Below, piece after piece: positions 27,635 through 36,964 of a DNA stretch of 64,000 nucleotides. How positions within the stretch are numbered: the stretch's first letter is position 1; each line of letters begins with the position of its first letter. The stretch lies in assembly GCA_024707075.1 (NCBI GenBank), contig JANQAK010000001.1, forward strand, positions 1,572,001 through 1,636,000, read 5' to 3'. The translations under genes and the position numbers were made by a program. Below the pieces are notes generated by a model. The model had not been told where the DNA came from. It did no database searches and saw only the letters and a list, made by a program, of their open reading frames with translations. This DNA comes from Afipia sp. (GTDB taxonomy: Bacteria; Pseudomonadota; Alphaproteobacteria; Rhizobiales; Xanthobacteraceae).

Positions 27635-29026
27635 ATGGCGCCTGATCTTCGTCGCGGCCGCCGCGGCGATACCTTTGCGGCAAGCGCGCAGGTTTCGACC
27701 AACGTGGAGCGAGCCCCGACGCTGACCATCGAGCGCTATTCGGAAGATTGGTCCTGGCTCGCCGATCCCGCGAAACGGAAGGGGGACTGGGCGGAGCCTC
27801 TCAAATATATTCCGCTGAACGACGACGGCTCGATTTATCTTACGACTGGCCTCGAGGCGCGTTCACGCTTCGAAGGCTACGACAATGTGAACTGGGGGGC
27901 GTCGCCGAACGACAGTTACGTCTGGAATCGTCTGATGCCTTACGCCGATCTCCACGTCGGCAACGTCCGGTTTTTTGCGATGCCCATCCTTTCGGGGATT
28001 TCAGGAACAGACCGGCCGAAAGGGCCGGCGGACGCGACGGGCGTCGACATGCTGCAGGCTTTTGTCGACGTGGACTTCGCAGTGGCGGGCGATGACTCGC
28101 TCCGGCTATCGGCCGGGCGGAAGCTGGTGTCATTCGGTTCTGGACGGTTCATCGACAGGCGCTATGGAACCGGCGTTCCGCTGCCGTTCGACGGATTCGA
28201 AGCGATCTACACCGGCCAGACACGCCAAGTGACCGGCTTCTACCTTCAGCCGGTCGACACAAGGCTGGGGGACTTCAATGACCGACGTTCGCGCAGCAAG
28301 GAGGTATGGGGCGTCTACGCCACACAGTGGCTCGACGCGACGCATCTGAACGGCTTCGATGTGTATTACATCGGCTTGGAAGATCAGAACGCTGTCTTCG
28401 ATCAGGGATCCGGCAGGCAACTGGCGCACACCTTTGGTTCGAGGATCTTCGGAGACAATGGCACCTGGTATTGGAACGTCGAGGCCGCGTACCAGCGCGG
28501 CACGTTTGCGGGCCACCAATCGGAGGCGTGGGGCGCAGGGTTCGAGACGCGATATCGCTTCCGGGACACGTACCTGCGGCCCGAGATCGGTCTCACGGCC
28601 GACGTTGTGTCCGGCGACGGTGACCCAAACGATCCGAAGCTTGGAACGCTGAATCCGCTTTTCCCCAACGGCAAGTATTTCGGAGCGTTGTCGCCGATCG
28701 GTCCAAGAAACCTCATCCACGTCCGACCATCGATTACGGTTTATCCGCACGAGAATGTCGCGGTGTCGCTGACTGGGGTGGCTTATTGGCGTCAGAGCAC
28801 TCACGACGGAATCTACTCGATCCCCGGATTTCTGGTGCGCAGCGGCAAGGATAGCGACGCGCGGTTCGTCGGAAAGCAGATTGAGCTTGGCGTAAGCTGG
28901 CAGGCGACGCCGAACTTAAACGTGACCGGATCGCTCAGTGCTTTCCAACCCGGTGACTTCATCCGTGACACAGGCTCGGCGCAGACCATCAAGATGATCG
29001 GCCTACAGACGACTTTCAGGTTTTGA
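27635..29026 (+). CDS. Alginate-export-like outer membrane channel, leader possibly frameshifted
   Basis: About 463 residues. The body is a beta-barrel of the alginate-export/porin type (LEARSRFEGYDNVNWG, NRLMPYADLHVGNVRFFAMPI, FSAGRKLVSFGSGRF-like segments, YLRPEIGLTADVVSGD, IHVRPSITVYPHENVAVSLTGV) ending QTTFRF with a terminal Phe. The in-frame N-terminus (MAPDLRRGRRGDTF) is not a signal peptide. The neighbouring frame (from 27492) carries a hydrophobic run GWRLIFVAAAAAI, which would join smoothly to TFAASAQ. A one-base change near 27667-27672 probably broke the leader. It is second in the operon. Confidence 0.75.
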   Translation: MAPDLRRGRRGDTFAASAQVSTNVERAPTLTIERYSEDWSWLADPAKRKGDWAEPLKYIPLNDDGSIYLTTGLEARSRFEGYDNVNWGASPNDSYVWNRLMPYADLHVGNVRFFAMPILSGISGTDRPKGPADATGVDMLQAFVDVDFAVAGDDSLRLSAGRKLVSFGSGRFIDRRYGTGVPLPFDGFEAIYTGQTRQVTGFYLQPVDTRLGDFNDRRSRSKEVWGVYATQWLDATHLNGFDVYYIGLEDQNAVFDQGSGRQLAHTFGSRIFGDNGTWYWNVEAAYQRGTFAGHQSEAWGAGFETRYRFRDTYLRPEIGLTADVVSGDGDPNDPKLGTLNPLFPNGKYFGALSPIGPRNLIHVRPSITVYPHENVAVSLTGVAYWRQSTHDGIYSIPGFLVRSGKDSDARFVGKQIELGVSWQATPNLNVTGSLSAFQPGDFIRDTGSAQTIKMIGLQTTFRF

Positions 29027-29165
29027 TGTGCTGCCGCTCGCATTCAATGCGGTGCTCGCGCGGTGCGCAATTGCATGAGCCGTCTGTGCCACTCTGCTGA
29101 CAAGCGATTTCAAGGCGATGCCAGTCGTCGCCGACTAACACCCGCGAACGTAAGAGGTATCATCA

Positions 29166-29627
29166 ATGGCAGACTTCATACCGCCGGCACCAAACGTCAA
29201 TTCTCCATTCGCTGACATGCGCGGTCACCACGTGGCAGTCCGCACCCCTGATCTGGAAGCCTTCAAGCGTTGGTATGTCGAGGTGCTCGATTTCCGCGTG
29301 GTGGCCGAGTGGCAGGTCGACCAGTTGACGCTCGCCTTTATCGCTCCCCCGACAGACGATGATTTCTACATCGAGATACTCGGTGGATCAGCACCCGCAC
29401 CACAGGACGCGCATCCATTCACGGACCTTGAGAGTAGCTTGGCCTATGCCGGCTATCACCACTTCTGTCTGAATGTGGCCAGCATCGAGACGACCGTGGA
29501 GGAGCTTCGTAGGCGCGACGTAAAAATTGTCGTCGAACCGATCTTGGTCGAGGCTATCAGCCGCCGAATCGCTTTCTTCGCCGACCCCTTTGGAAACCTG
29601 GTCGAGTTGGCGGAGGTGCTCGCGTGA
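29166..29627 (+). CDS. VOC-family (glyoxalase/dioxygenase-like) protein
   Basis: 153 residues with two beta-alpha-beta-beta-beta repeats. The metal-ligand pattern is H in RGHHVAVRTPDL, H in YHHFCLNV and E in GNLVELAEV, as in glyoxalase I and related enzymes. The function could be lyase, dioxygenase or binding protein for an electrophile; the sequence does not decide. It is third in the operon driven from operator A. Confidence 0.88.
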   Translation: MADFIPPAPNVNSPFADMRGHHVAVRTPDLEAFKRWYVEVLDFRVVAEWQVDQLTLAFIAPPTDDDFYIEILGGSAPAPQDAHPFTDLESSLAYAGYHHFCLNVASIETTVEELRRRDVKIVVEPILVEAISRRIAFFADPFGNLVELAEVLA

Positions 29628-29760
29628 TCCCTGCGGGACCGACCATTTGCCTGGGGCGCGGTCAGTTAGCCTTGTTGGGTGGGGAAGACCGGCCAGTCGA
29701 TCAATGCCCGATCGGCATAGCCAGGAAGCTGCTCGACATGAAACGGAAGGAGTATCTCCC

Positions 29761-30801
29761 ATGGAAATAGGCATCGACAGCTTTGCGGCGATCCTGCCCG
29801 ATCCCGCGACCGGCGCGCTTCCGTCGGCGACAGATCGTATGGCGGACCTGCTTGACGAGGTCGAGGTCGCCGACCGTGTCGGGCTCGACGTGTTCGGCAT
29901 CGGGGAACACCATCGCGCGGAATTCCTGGATTCCGCGCCGTCGATCATTCTCGCCGCGGCCGCTACCCGCACCAGCCGTATCCGCCTGACCAGCGCTGTG
30001 ACGGTGCTGAGCGCTGCGGACCCCGTGCGCGTCTTCCAAGAATTCGCGACGATCGACCTGATCTCCAAGGGTCGCGCCGAGCTCGTCGTCGGGCGGGGGT
30101 CGTTCGGCGAGGCCTTCCCGCTGTTCGGTCTCGATACGCGTGCCTATGACGAGCTGTTTGCGGAGAATCTCGAACTCTTCCTGAAGCTCGGCGAAACGAG
30201 CCACCCGACCTGGCAAGGTCGGTTTCGGCCGGCGCTCAACGGTCAGGGTGTCTTCCCGCGGCCTCATCAGCCGCGCCTCCCGGTTTGGGTCGGCGTTGGT
30301 GGCTCGCCGCAATCGTTCGCGCGTGCCGGCACGCTTGGCCTTCCGCTGATGGTGGCCATTATCGGCGGGACATTCGATCGCTTCAGGCCCGCGGTCGATT
30401 ACTACCGCGAGGCAGGCGCCGAGGCCGGACATGATCCTGCCAAACTCAAGGTTGGCATTCACGCGATGGGTTTCGTCGGTGAAACCGACGCCGCGGCGCG
30501 CGATGCCTTCTTTCCCGGCTGGGCGCACCTGACCGGCAAGGTCGGCCGCGAGCGCGGCTGGTCGCCGCCGACACGCGCGCAGTTCGACGACATGGCCGGC
30601 CCGGAAGGCGCGTTCCTGGTCGGCAGCCCGGAAACGGTGGCGGCGAAGATGCTGCGCGCCAGCGAGACGCTCGGCGGCGTCTCCCGCATCACCTTCCAAA
30701 TGAGTACCGCGTCGCTCGAGACGGCTGGGATGAAAAGGTCGATCGAGCTCCTCGGCGCTGAAGTCGCTCCCATCGTGCGGGAACGCCTTCGAACAGGATG
30801 A
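29761..30801 (+). CDS. Luciferase-like (LLM class) flavin-dependent oxidoreductase
   Basis: 346 residues with the bacterial luciferase-like TIM barrel. Visible are FGIGEHHRAEFLDSAPSIILAAAATRTSRIRLTSAVTVL (flavin-site region, residues about 45-85), VFQEFATIDLISKGRAELVVGRGS and VGVGGSPQSFARAG. Such enzymes use reduced FMN or F420 to oxidise small organic substrates. In this operon reduced FMN could come from the azoreductase encoded in the same regulon, which is inference. The start has GGAGTAT upstream. Confidence 0.9.
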   Translation: MEIGIDSFAAILPDPATGALPSATDRMADLLDEVEVADRVGLDVFGIGEHHRAEFLDSAPSIILAAAATRTSRIRLTSAVTVLSAADPVRVFQEFATIDLISKGRAELVVGRGSFGEAFPLFGLDTRAYDELFAENLELFLKLGETSHPTWQGRFRPALNGQGVFPRPHQPRLPVWVGVGGSPQSFARAGTLGLPLMVAIIGGTFDRFRPAVDYYREAGAEAGHDPAKLKVGIHAMGFVGETDAAARDAFFPGWAHLTGKVGRERGWSPPTRAQFDDMAGPEGAFLVGSPETVAAKMLRASETLGGVSRITFQMSTASLETAGMKRSIELLGAEVAPIVRERLRTG

Positions 30802-30833
30802 GGCTTCCCACCTTCGAGCAAAGGGCGCACGAC

Positions 30834-31706
30834 ATGCCGACGCAGATTAGGCAGACTAGAAGGCCCGGTCGATCCGTCGTGGTAACGGGTGCAGGGCGGG
30901 GGCTCGGACGCGAGATCGCGCTTGGACTCGCCGCTAAGCGCTACATCGTCTTCGGCACCGCCAATTCTTCACAGGAGGCGGAGGATCTGCGGCGTGCATC
31001 CAACGGGCGTGTCAGTCTGGCGGTATGCGATTTGAAGAATGCGGAGCCGGTAAGTGCCTGGGCTGCCGGCGTGTCCGAGGCGATCGGCGCTTCCGGGCTC
31101 AATATTCTCATCAACAACACGACGCACCTGTCGCCAGGTCCGCTCGAACTTCTCCCGCTGGAGGAGGTCCGGCAGGGATTTGAAGTGAATGTGTTCGGCG
31201 GGCTGGCGGTGATCAACGCCTTCCTCCCGGCATTGCGAATGGCACACGGACGCATCGTCCAGATCAGCTCATGGACGGCGGACACGCCTCGCCACTTTGA
31301 CGGCCTGTCGGGCGCGTCGCAGGCGGCGATGGAGGCCTTCTCGGCTGCCTACCGGGCAGAGCTGAAGCCCTTCGGGATCGACGTCATCGTCGCGTCGATG
31401 AGCGATCTCGAAGCGGCCGGTTCGCGTGCAACCGCGGCATTGGCGCAGATCGACCACAGCATGACGGCGGCTCAGCGCAAGCTCTATGGCAAGCGCCTAC
31501 GCGTCTGTATGGAGAAGCTCGCCGGCTCCGCAGCGCAGGGCGAACCAACCACGGTTGCGGCGCGTGTGGTCGAGCTATCGATCCAACGGCACGTGCCGGC
31601 CAGGTCGTCAATCGATCGTGATGCGGAACACATGATGCGCACTATCCGCGAACAAACGGACGCAGAACTGGATGCCCTTCGGATCCGGCTCGCCGGACCC
31701 ACCTGA
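30834..31706 (+). CDS. SDR-family protein with altered catalytic residues
   Basis: 290 residues. The Rossmann fold is clear: VVVTGAGRGLGREIALGLA (G-x3-G-x-G), NILINNTT (N-N-x-G-like) and QISSWTAD with the active-site Ser (about 145). The Y-x3-K motif, however, reads S159-G-A-S-Q163: Tyr is replaced by Ser and Lys by Gln. The protein may therefore bind dinucleotide without normal dehydrogenase chemistry. The start at 30834 is used; an upstream in-frame start at 30798 overlaps the preceding gene. It is last in the operator-A operon. Confidence 0.85.
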   Translation: MPTQIRQTRRPGRSVVVTGAGRGLGREIALGLAAKRYIVFGTANSSQEAEDLRRASNGRVSLAVCDLKNAEPVSAWAAGVSEAIGASGLNILINNTTHLSPGPLELLPLEEVRQGFEVNVFGGLAVINAFLPALRMAHGRIVQISSWTADTPRHFDGLSGASQAAMEAFSAAYRAELKPFGIDVIVASMSDLEAAGSRATAALAQIDHSMTAAQRKLYGKRLRVCMEKLAGSAAQGEPTTVAARVVELSIQRHVPARSSIDRDAEHMMRTIREQTDAELDALRIRLAGPT

Positions 31707-31977
31707 TTTTACCCCGGGGTAGGATGGATCGGCCCCTGAGCAATACCCGTTCAGGCTCCGGTGGCGCTGACGCAGGCGGTGCCCTCGCGCCACGCGTGCG
31801 GCCTTTGCGAGGGCCGAGCGCCATGTCTTTCCGGGAGAGAGCCTGTTCAAGCGGGCAAGCACGCGCTGGACTCCCGCGGGTCTGCGCAACTCCGGTGCCT
31901 GTTTTGGACGCTGAGCGCGGCAGCTTGGGCATCGAGCCGAAGTTTCCTACCCGCGCCAACGGCCAGGATCGTCAGTA

Positions 31978-32041
31978 GCGTTCCGCGTTCCGCGACACAG
32001 CTTGTCGCCAGGCGATGCTACTGAGCTGCTTGGGGGAATGG
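31978..32041 (+). promoter_or_regulatory. Conserved island operator, copy B (azoreductase promoter)
   Basis: GCGTTCC (31978), GCGACACAGC, the dyad AGCTT-N11-ATGCT (31999-32019) and GGGGAATGG (32033-32041) match copy A with identical spacing. It lies 36-99 bp before the azoreductase start. The rest of 31707-32076 holds no gene I can support. Confidence 0.8.
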
Positions 32042-32076
32042 TACGCTGCACTTCAGAGATAGAAATGGAGCGCTGT

Positions 32077-32727
32077 ATGGACCGAATTCTCGCAATTAAC
32101 AGCAGCACCTCGGGCGAAGGATCGGTTTCGCGTGCCCTGGTGGAGGACACCGTGCAGTTCCTGCTGGCGGCGAACCCCGATGTCGTCGTCACCCGTCGCG
32201 ACCTGGGCGGCGACCCGATACCGCACTTGACGCCGAAAACCGTCGCCGGCATTCGCGCCGTCGCGGCGACTGAGGATGAGCTCGTTACCAAGTCGCTATC
32301 GGACGATCTGATCGCTGAGCTGCAGCACGCGACGGTCCTCGTGATCGGCGCGCCCATGTATAACTTCAGCATTCCGTCGTCACTACGCACCTGGTTCGAC
32401 CATGTGCTGCGTCCGCGTGTCACGTTCGCCTACAGCGAGTCTGGACCGGAGGGATTGCTTAAGGGCATTCGCGCCATCGTGATTCAGTCGCGCGGCGGTC
32501 TCTATACCGAGGGGCCTGCCAAGGTGATCGACTTCCAGGAGCCCTACCTCAAGCAACTGCTCGGCTTTATCGGGATCACCGACGTCGCCTTTGTCCACGC
32601 CGAGAAGATCGGTTTTGGTCCCGAAGCGCGTGACGCGGGGATCGCGCATGCCAGGTCGCAGATCGCTGCGGCCGTTGCGCGGATCGCTGCCGGCGGAGCC
32701 GCCGTGCCCGATCAGGCGGAGGGCTGA
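32077..32727 (+). CDS. azoR: FMN-dependent NADH:quinone/azo-oxidoreductase
   Basis: 216 residues of the flavodoxin-like AzoR family. Hallmarks are ILAINSSTSGEGSVSRAL (FMN phosphate loop), VLVIGAPMYNFSIPSSLRTWFDHVLR (family signature) and VIQSRGGLY. The enzyme reduces quinones and azo dyes with NADH through FMN and protects against electrophilic quinones. The start at 32077 follows GGAG by six bases. It sits behind operator B as a single unit; an intact IS21 element begins 26 bp after its stop. Confidence 0.9.
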   Translation: MDRILAINSSTSGEGSVSRALVEDTVQFLLAANPDVVVTRRDLGGDPIPHLTPKTVAGIRAVAATEDELVTKSLSDDLIAELQHATVLVIGAPMYNFSIPSSLRTWFDHVLRPRVTFAYSESGPEGLLKGIRAIVIQSRGGLYTEGPAKVIDFQEPYLKQLLGFIGITDVAFVHAEKIGFGPEARDAGIAHARSQIAAAVARIAAGGAAVPDQAEG

Positions 32728-32865
32728 GCGGTTTCGCGGGAAGCGGAGCTGATTGTTGATTTCCACTGAGAGTTGACCCGGCAGGCACGGATTTTTCCAT
32801 CGAGAAGTGACCCATGTTTTCACCACGTCTCACGCGGCATCGCGGGGGACAGCGGAGTGATCGAC

Positions 32866-34395
32866 ATGGAGTTATTGAGCGTCATCCGACGCTGGCATTA
32901 CCGGGATCACCTCTCGATCCGGGATATCTCCCGCCGCACCGGCCTTTCGAGGAACACCGTGCGCAAGTACCTGCGGGCGGACAGCGTCGAACCCCGGTTT
33001 CATCTTCCCGAGCGGTCGAGCAAACTCGATCCCTATGCCGATAAGCTCGCAGCGATGCTGCGGGTCGAGAGCGGCAAGTCGCGCAAGCACAAGCGTACGA
33101 TCAAACAGCTGCACGCTGATCTGGTGACCCTCGGCTATGAGGGGTCGTACAATCGGGTCGCGGCCTTTGCCCGGGACTGGAAGGCTGCCCGGTTGCGTGA
33201 GCAACAGACCAGCGGCCGCGGTACTTTCGTGCCGCTGGCCTTTGTGCCGGGCGAGGCGTTCCAATTCGACTGGTCGGAGGATTGGGCGATCATTGCCGGC
33301 GAGCGCACCAAGCTCCAGGTCGCCCATGTCAAGCTGTCCTACAGTCGGGCCTTCACGCTTCGAGCCTACCTGCTCCAGACCCACGAGATGCTGTTTGATG
33401 CCCATAACCACGCCTTCCGGGTGTTGGGCGGCGTGCCACGGCGGGGCATCTACGACAACATGAAGACGGCCGTCGACAAGGTCGGCCGCGGCAAGGAACG
33501 CCAGGTCAACATCCGCTTCTCGGCCATGGTGAGCCACTTCCTGTTCGAGGCGGAGTTCTGCAACCCCGCTTCCGGCTGGGAGAAAGGGCAGATTGAGAAG
33601 AACGTACAGGATGCCCGTCATCGGCTCTGGCAACCCCTGCCGAACGTTCCCTCCCTGGAAGCTCTGAACGACTGGTTGGAGACCCGGTGCCGGGAGTTGT
33701 GGTCACAGACCGGGCACGGCTCGCAGCCCGGCTCGATCGCCGATGTCTGGAGCGAGGAGATCCGGCACCTGATGGCGGTGCCGCGGCCGTTCGACGGCTT
33801 CGTCGAGCACGCCAAACGCGTTTCCCCGACCTGCCTCGTTCATCTGGAGCGCAATCGCTACAGCGTGCCGGCCTCCTTCGCCAACCGTCCGGTGAGCCTG
33901 CGGGTCTATCCCGACCGGATCGTCCTCGTCGCTGAAGGGCAAGCAATCTGCGAGCATCGCCGAGTGTTCGCTCGCTCTCATGATCGTCTGAGCCGGACCG
34001 TCTATGACTGGCGGCATTATCTGGCCGTCGTCCAGCGCAAGCCCGGTGCCCTGCGCAACGGCGCGCCGTTCGCTGAGATGCCGCCCGCGTTTCGATCCCT
34101 GCAGCAGCACTTGCTCAAGCGGCCAGGCGGTGACCGCGAGATGGTCGAGATTCTGTCCTTGGTCCTCCAGCACGATGAGCAGGTCGTGCTCACGGCCGTA
34201 GAGCTCGCCCTTCAGGCCGGCGTGCCGACCAAGACCCACATCATCAACCTGCTGCACCGGCTGATCGACGGTACGCCGCTGAGCACGCCAACGATCCCGG
34301 CTCCCCCCGCCCTCACGCTGACCACTGAGCCTCAGGCCAACGTCGAGCGCTATGACGCCCTGCGCCGAGCCAGGGAGGCGCGCCATGCGTCATAA
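32866..34395 (+). CDS. istA: IS21-family transposase IstA
   Basis: 509 residues. The N-terminal HTH is [20 protein letters not shown]; the DDE catalytic residues lie in [21 protein letters not shown] and [13 protein letters not shown]. It cuts and joins the IS ends. The start at 32866 gives the native [10 protein letters not shown]; a GTG three codons earlier is possible. It overlaps istB by 11 bp, as usual in this family. It appears intact. Confidence 0.95.
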   Translation: MELLSVIRRWHYRDHLSIRDISRRTGLSRNTVRKYLRADSVEPRFHLPERSSKLDPYADKLAAMLRVESGKSRKHKRTIKQLHADLVTLGYEGSYNRVAAFARDWKAARLREQQTSGRGTFVPLAFVPGEAFQFDWSEDWAIIAGERTKLQVAHVKLSYSRAFTLRAYLLQTHEMLFDAHNHAFRVLGGVPRRGIYDNMKTAVDKVGRGKERQVNIRFSAMVSHFLFEAEFCNPASGWEKGQIEKNVQDARHRLWQPLPNVPSLEALNDWLETRCRELWSQTGHGSQPGSIADVWSEEIRHLMAVPRPFDGFVEHAKRVSPTCLVHLERNRYSVPASFANRPVSLRVYPDRIVLVAEGQAICEHRRVFARSHDRLSRTVYDWRHYLAVVQRKPGALRNGAPFAEMPPAFRSLQQHLLKRPGGDREMVEILSLVLQHDEQVVLTAVELALQAGVPTKTHIINLLHRLIDGTPLSTPTIPAPPALTLTTEPQANVERYDALRRAREARHAS

Positions 34396-35179
34396 TCCAG
34401 CCAGTGGAGCCATCGTCATCATGCTGCGCAGCCTCAAGATGCATGGCATGGCCCAGGCCATCACGGAGCTAACGGAACAGGGATCACCGGCCTTCGAGAC
34501 CGCCATGCCGATCCTCGCACAACTCTTGAAGGCCGAGACCGCCGAACGGGAGGTGCGATCGACCACCTACCAGCTCAAGACCGCGCGCTTCCCGGCCTAT
34601 CGCGACCTCGCCGGCTTCGACTTCGCCAGTAGCGAGGTCAACGAGGCGCTCGTCCGCCAGCTCCATCGCTGCGAGTTCCTCGACGACGCACACAACGTCG
34701 TCCTGATCGGCGGTCCGGGTACCGGCAAAACCCACATCGCCACGGCTCTCGGAGTCCACGCCATCGAGCATCATCACAAGCGGGTCCGCTTCTTCTCCAC
34801 CGTCGAGCTCGTCAACGCCCTCGAACAGGAAAAGGCCCAGGGCAAAGCTGGACAGATCGCCGGCCGCCTCGTCCACACCGATCTCGTCATCCTCGATGAA
34901 CTCGGCTATCTGCCGTTCAGCGCCTCCGGCGGCGCCTTGCTCTTCCACCTGCTGAGCAAGCTCTATGAGCGCACCAGCGTCATCATCACCACCAATCTCA
35001 GCTTCTCCGAATGGGCCACGGTCTTCGGCGATGCCAAGATGACCACGGCCTTGCTCGACCGGCTCACGCACCACTGCCATATCCTGGAGACCGGAAACGA
35101 CAGCTTCCGCTTCAGAGCCAGCTCGACCAAACCACCCAAACCCTCAAAGGAGAAGCCCCGAAACTTGACCGCAACCTGA
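34385..35179 (+). CDS. istB: IS21-family helper ATPase IstB
   Basis: 264 residues of the DnaC-like AAA+ ATPases. Walker A is [11 protein letters not shown] and Walker [13 protein letters not shown]; the arginine-finger region follows near NLSFSEW. IstB assembles on DNA and selects the target for IstA. It appears intact, and a deleted form is present in the second IS copy at 40 kb. Confidence 0.95.
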   Translation: MRHNPASGAIVIMLRSLKMHGMAQAITELTEQGSPAFETAMPILAQLLKAETAEREVRSTTYQLKTARFPAYRDLAGFDFASSEVNEALVRQLHRCEFLDDAHNVVLIGGPGTGKTHIATALGVHAIEHHHKRVRFFSTVELVNALEQEKAQGKAGQIAGRLVHTDLVILDELGYLPFSASGGALLFHLLSKLYERTSVIITTNLSFSEWATVFGDAKMTTALLDRLTHHCHILETGNDSFRFRASSTKPPKPSKEKPRNLTAT

Positions 35180-35249
35180 CCCAAGACCACCATCACCCCG
35201 GGTCACTTCTCAGTGGAAATCCAGGGTCACTTCTCGCCGGAAATCAACA

Positions 35250-35763
35250 TCCGCGGGTTTCTCACCATCGCGCGGCCGAGGGCGACCCGCTGGCGCTGAC
35301 CGCCCGACAATTGCGAAGGAAGGCGGTTCAGCAGGTTGCCGATCTGGAGGCTGTCGGCCACCCGCCCGACGTCGGCGCCGATTTGCCTTCGCACCTCTCT
35401 CGCAGTCCTGCTGATGCCGAAGCGTCCGGCCATCCGCTGCAACCGCGTGAGCCGCCGCATCGTTAGCGGCAGGCCGATATTCTGAGCGACAGTCAAATGC
35501 GGATAGAGCGCGTAGTTCTGGAAAACCATGGCAAGATTTCGGTCCTTGGCGTCCGTACCAAGGATCGAAATGTCATCCGCCAGCACATCGCCCTGATCGG
35601 GCGTTTCCAGCCCGGCGATAATGCGTAACAGCGTTGTCTTGCCACAGCCGGAGGGGCCGAGGAGGGTGATAAATTCCCCGCGCTCCACTCTCAAATCGAC
35701 CGCATGCAGAACCTGTGTTGCGCCGAACGATTTCGTGAGTTGAACGATGTTGAGTTGCGACAC
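35250..35763 (-). pseudogene. ABC transporter ATPase (MalK/UgpC-like), 3' end removed at the IS21 boundary
   Basis: About 170 residues from a GTG start (AGGTGA just upstream) to the IS end. Walker A is GPSGCGKTT, the Q-loop AMVFQNYALYPHLTV and the signature LPSQLSGGQRQRVALGRAM. The chain then runs into the IS terminus before Walker B, so it cannot hydrolyse ATP normally. The COG3839-type layout fits sugar, glycerol-phosphate or phosphonate importers. A Pho-box-like region lies upstream at 35802-35846. Confidence 0.85.
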
Positions 35764-35801
35764 GCCGTCACCTGATTGAGTTTTGGCGATGTTAGTCCGA
35801 T

Positions 35802-35846
35802 GCGGTGACAGGCATGTGTATTGCTTGTTGCAGATATGCGACAATC
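35802..35846 (-). promoter_or_regulatory. Pho-box-like promoter region of the truncated ABC ATPase gene
   Basis: On the minus strand 7-bp units TTGTCGC, CTGCAAC and CTGTCAC recur with 11-bp (or 22-bp) phasing. The 45-bp block aligns without gaps to the region upstream of the PhyH dioxygenase gene, with CCTGTCACCGC identical. Compared with the known PhoB repeat CTGTCAT, each unit is a partial match. The remaining sequence 35847-36031 holds no gene. Confidence 0.5.
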
Positions 35847-36031
35847 GCGCCACCGTCACAAAAAACAGGTCAAATAGAATTGTGACGACACGATTGGCTT
35901 AGACCAGTTGCGTTTTCTTGCTAGCGTAATGAATGGGTCAGGCGCAAGCTGCGCCGATGGAGGCAAACTCCAAAGTGCTCGCAGGTAATTTCGATCCTTA
36001 CCTGCGCGACGGGGCTAACCGACGGACGGGC

Positions 36032-36961
36032 TCAAACGCCATCGGAAACCAAGACCGGATCTGGATCCCCCAAACGAAGGGCCGCCCTGCGGTCTTTTTC
36101 CACGGTCGAATGGTGGTCCGGCATCCCGGAGTGCCCGGTCGTAGCAGTGTTCGATCGCAGGTCCGCGGAACCGTAAAGCGCGTCATACGCAGCCTCGTCC
36201 AAGCTCTGCGTCGGCGCATCGACGACAACGCGGCCACGCGCAAGACCGATGACGCGATCGGTGAATGTGCGAGCATAGCCGACCTGATGCAGGCTGCAGA
36301 TCACGGCAACGCCTTCGTCCCGCGCGATGTCCTTGAGAAGTTGCATGACCCCGGCGGCCGAACTGGGGTCGAGACTTGCAACCGGCTCGTCGGCGACGAT
36401 CAACCGTGGCTCCTGGGCGAGCGCGCGCGCGATCGCGACCCGCTGCTGCTGCCCGCCGGAGAGCGTGTCGGCGCGCTGGAGCGCGTGATCGAGCATGCCG
36501 ACACGCTCCAGGCATTCGAACGCCCTGAGCTTGTCCGCGCGCTCGAAGCGGCGGAATACGCCGCGCCAGGTCGGTAAATAACCGAGCCGCCCGGCCAGCA
36601 CGTTGTCGAGAGCCGTGAGCCGGCGCACCAGATTGAATTGCTGGAAGACGACCGCGATTTGTCGCAGCTCGCGGGGCGTCAGCCGCTCGATCTCGGTGCC
36701 GCCGAAGCGAATGCGCCCCGCGTCCGATTTGGCCGAACCGGTGATACAGCGAAACAGCGTGGTTTTACCGGCGCCGCTCGGTCCCAGAACCGCAACGAAT
36801 TCATGCTCCATCAACGAAAAGCTCACATTCTCCACCGCCGACCGCGCCCCGAAGCTCTTCGAGAAGTCCTCGACGGTGAGCACCGGCGGCTTGCCGACAA
36901 TGTCCGGCTGCGAGCCTAACGTGCGCCCATTGGCAGATGTCGTGTCCACGGCGTCACCCAT
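36032..36961 (-). CDS. phnC: Phosphonate-type ABC transporter ATP-binding protein
   Basis: 309 residues, longer than the usual 250-280 because of N- and C-terminal extensions. Walker A is GPSGAGKTT, the Q-loop FQQFNLVRRLTALDN (typical of PhnC), the signature LSGGQQQRVAIARAL and Walker B LIVADEPVASLDP. It energises uptake through PhnE for ligands caught by PhnD (phosphonates, phosphite or hypophosphite in known family members). It starts 3 bp after the phnE stop in the same operon. Confidence 0.9.
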   Translation of the reverse strand: MGDAVDTTSANGRTLGSQPDIVGKPPVLTVEDFSKSFGARSAVENVSFSLMEHEFVAVLGPSGAGKTTLFRCITGSAKSDAGRIRFGGTEIERLTPRELRQIAVVFQQFNLVRRLTALDNVLAGRLGYLPTWRGVFRRFERADKLRAFECLERVGMLDHALQRADTLSGGQQQRVAIARALAQEPRLIVADEPVASLDPSSAAGVMQLLKDIARDEGVAVICSLHQVGYARTFTDRVIGLARGRVVVDAPTQSLDEAAYDALYGSADLRSNTATTGHSGMPDHHSTVEKDRRAALRLGDPDPVLVSDGV

Positions 36962-36964
36962 TGG

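Larger units (their letters stand above)
32754..35249 (+). mobile_element. IS21-family insertion sequence, complete copy
   Basis: 2496 bp. The left end begins TGTTGATTTCCACTGAGA and the right end finishes GCCGGAAATCAACA, forming imperfect terminal inverted repeats; the GTGACCC/GGGTCAC subterminal repeats recur inside both ends. It encodes istA and istB with an 11-bp overlap. The bases flanking the two ends show no target duplication (left CTGAT, right TCCGC). Confidence 0.93.

Noticed and set aside
33639-34386. Long minus-strand open frames across the IS21 genes and other GC-rich genes
   Set aside because: They are antisense shadows of istA and other real genes, with no independent coding signal.
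35847-35900. Inverted repeat GTCACAA/TTGTGAC as a CRP-like operator
   Set aside because: The 18-bp spacing is too wide for a CRP/FNR site and no gene start is placed to use it.
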